Assembly: GCA_017391675.1 (NCBI GenBank)
Contig: JAFOXR010000039.1
Location: forward strand, 1-37,140
DNA: 37,140 nucleotides
Source of the DNA: Muribaculaceae bacterium
GTDB lineage: Bacteria > Bacteroidota > Bacteroidia > Bacteroidales > Muribaculaceae
Direction: 5' to 3'
Shown here: positions 35,710 through 37,140 of the stretch, piece after piece
Numbering within the stretch: position 1 is the stretch's first letter
Layout: every line of letters begins with the position of its first letter
Program-made: the position numbers and the translations under genes
The notes under the pieces: model-generated
Databases searched by the model: none
Told to the model about the DNA's origin: nothing
What the model saw: only the letters and a program-made list of their open reading frames with translations

Positions 35710-35717
35710 TAACTTTG
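35710..35717 (+). promoter_or_regulatory. Possible -7 element for the alkaline phosphatase gene
   Basis: TAACTTTG matches TAnnTTTG exactly and lies 30 bases upstream of the ATG. No TTTG is present at -33, so the promoter may depend on an activator. Confidence 0.45.
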
Positions 35718-35747
35718 CCCATGTTAAATACTAAATAACCCATTAAA

Positions 35748-37136
35748 ATGCGTTCAAGAATTCTATCGCTGATTATCTGCCTATCGGCAGGTATCATCTC
35801 TTGGGCAAATGCTCCCAAGTATATTTTTTATTTCATAGGCGACGGTATGGGACTTGCTCCTGTAATGGTTGCCGAAGCCTATAACCGCACTGTGCTTAAC
35901 AACACTCAACACCTGCAAATGCTGCAGTTCCCTGTTGCCTCTATGGCTACTACCTACTCGGCCAATCGCCAAATCACCGACTCGGCTGCCGCAGGTACTG
36001 CGCTCGCTACTGGCAGCAAGACCGGCAACGGCATGGTGGGAGTGACTATCGACAGCATTCCTGTTAACAGCGTGGCTATCGCGCTTAAAGAAAATGGATA
36101 TGGAGTGGCTATCGCTACTACCGTAACCCTTAACGATGCAACCCCTGCTGCTTTCTATGGCCATGCAGCTTCACGCAAGTGGTACTACGAAACAGGTTCC
36201 GATATCGTTGACAGCAAATTCGACTTCCTTGCAGGCTACAATTTGCTAAGCCGCAACAATAACACAGGTGCCGAAACCGACATGTATGACAACATCAAGA
36301 AGGCTGGCTACACTTTTGCTACAGGAAAAGACGAATTCGAGAAGGTGAAGGGCCACGACAAAATCATCTATCTTAACAAGCCTAATAAAGCGGGACACTG
36401 CGGATACACCGTGGACAGCCTAGGCAACGAGAACTTCGATGTTCCTTATCTTACTCAGACATGCCTTGACCACTTGCAACGCGTATCGCCCGACAAGTTC
36501 TTCATGATGATTGAAGGCGGTAACATCGACTGGGCTGCGCATTCCAACGACCCAGGCGTAGTGAAATCGGTCCTTAACTTCGACCAAGGCATAAAGATTG
36601 CCTACGATTTCTACTTGCAGCACCCTGACGAAACTCTTATCCTGGTCACTGCCGACCACAATACTGGCGGTCTCACTTTCGGCAAGAAGGGCAACAAGCG
36701 CATCACATTGAAAAACCTCGATTATCAAAAAGTATCTATCCAGATGTTTGAAGCTTACATCAAGGAACTTCAGAAGAAAGGCACCGCCATCACATGGAAC
36801 GATATGGAAAGCTATCTCAAGGACAATCTAGGACTTTATGGCGCAATCAAGGTGGACACAAGCGACGACAAACTGATTAAGGACTCGTTCAACAAAACAT
36901 TCGTTGAAAAGCAAACCGAAGACATTAAGACACTCTACGCTACTTACAGCAACTTCGTAGCCGATGTATTCGGCGTATTCAACAAATACACCGGACTAGG
37001 CTGGACCACAACAGGCCATACCGGCGACTTCACCCCAGTATTTGCAATAGGAGTAGGAGCCGAAGAATTCAACGGACTGAACGACAACACCGACCTTCCG
37101 AAGAAAATCGCCAAAATCGCCAATGTGAAATTCTAA
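35748..37136 (+). CDS. Secreted alkaline phosphatase (PhoA family)
   Basis: This metal-dependent phosphomonoesterase probably acts in the periplasm to release phosphate. A signal peptide (1-22, ending WANA) precedes 440 mature residues. The metal-binding FIGDGMG (Asp32) and the nucleophile motif TDSAAAGTALATGSKTG (Ser79) are clear, as are the later metal ligands in GGNIDWAAHSND and VTADHNTGG and the final His in TTGHTGDFTPVFAIG. A Phe/Tyr-rich insert between them is not recognised. At 462 residues it is complete, ending four bases before the window edge. It is divergent from gapA. No PHO-box could be recognised with confidence. Confidence 0.93.
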   Translation: MRSRILSLIICLSAGIISWANAPKYIFYFIGDGMGLAPVMVAEAYNRTVLNNTQHLQMLQFPVASMATTYSANRQITDSAAAGTALATGSKTGNGMVGVTIDSIPVNSVAIALKENGYGVAIATTVTLNDATPAAFYGHAASRKWYYETGSDIVDSKFDFLAGYNLLSRNNNTGAETDMYDNIKKAGYTFATGKDEFEKVKGHDKIIYLNKPNKAGHCGYTVDSLGNENFDVPYLTQTCLDHLQRVSPDKFFMMIEGGNIDWAAHSNDPGVVKSVLNFDQGIKIAYDFYLQHPDETLILVTADHNTGGLTFGKKGNKRITLKNLDYQKVSIQMFEAYIKELQKKGTAITWNDMESYLKDNLGLYGAIKVDTSDDKLIKDSFNKTFVEKQTEDIKTLYATYSNFVADVFGVFNKYTGLGWTTTGHTGDFTPVFAIGVGAEEFNGLNDNTDLPKKIAKIANVKF

Positions 37137-37140
37137 AAAA

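Overview
The window reads as a Bacteroidales chromosome segment, possibly Muribaculaceae-like (family placement is a guess). Supports: Bacteroidetes-type promoters (TTTG about 20 bases upstream of TAnnTTTG) before many genes, a Bacteroidetes-length signal peptidase I, the mnmG-apt-uvrC-dtd and lysS-gpsA-pgi gene orders, and secreted enzymes with C-terminal domains resembling type IX secretion (T9SS) sorting domains. Most genes lie on the minus strand. No tRNA, rRNA, CRISPR array, insertion sequence or phage gene was seen.

Layout. (1) 1-672: AT-rich promoter region and a small sigma-region-4-like HTH protein. (2) 669-7151, minus: a tight housekeeping run ybeY, mnmG, apt, uvrC, dtd, MazG-like pyrophosphohydrolase, deoC, covering tRNA/rRNA maturation, purine and deoxynucleoside salvage, excision repair and proofreading. 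A perfect 16-bp ParB-binding parS palindrome sits in the 34-base gap between mnmG and apt. (3) 7420-8139, plus: an AlkD-like HEAT-repeat protein. (4) 8171-13012, minus: a DUF4369/thioredoxin-like lipoprotein with the comM/yifB ATPase, then lepB with a WbqC-like gene. (5) 13191-15179: a secreted MORN-repeat protein, AT-rich compared with neighbours. (6) 15274-28196, minus: four tandem paralogues of a very large secreted GHL10 (DUF187) glycoside-hydrolase-like protein, the main accessory feature. Two are long (1159 and 1145 residues, with two extra FN3-like modules), one is short (951), and one is a short copy broken by a single missing base. (7) 28319-32438, minus: lysS-gpsA-pgi. (8) 32773-33615, plus: outer-membrane phospholipase A. 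(9) 33737-35325, minus: a C_GCAxxG_C_C redox-type protein and gapA. (10) 35748-37136, plus: a secreted alkaline phosphatase.

The GHL10 cluster has no SusC/SusD pair, regulator or other CAZyme beside it, so it is not a classical polysaccharide utilisation locus. Each product appears built to cross the inner membrane by Sec and be displayed by T9SS. The short copies have their own promoters and terminators, and the two long copies are probably co-transcribed. The terminators after the two short copies are themselves paralogous hairpins with paired base changes. In several places the terminator's T-rich tail also supplies the -33 TTTG of the next promoter, a compact arrangement worth testing.
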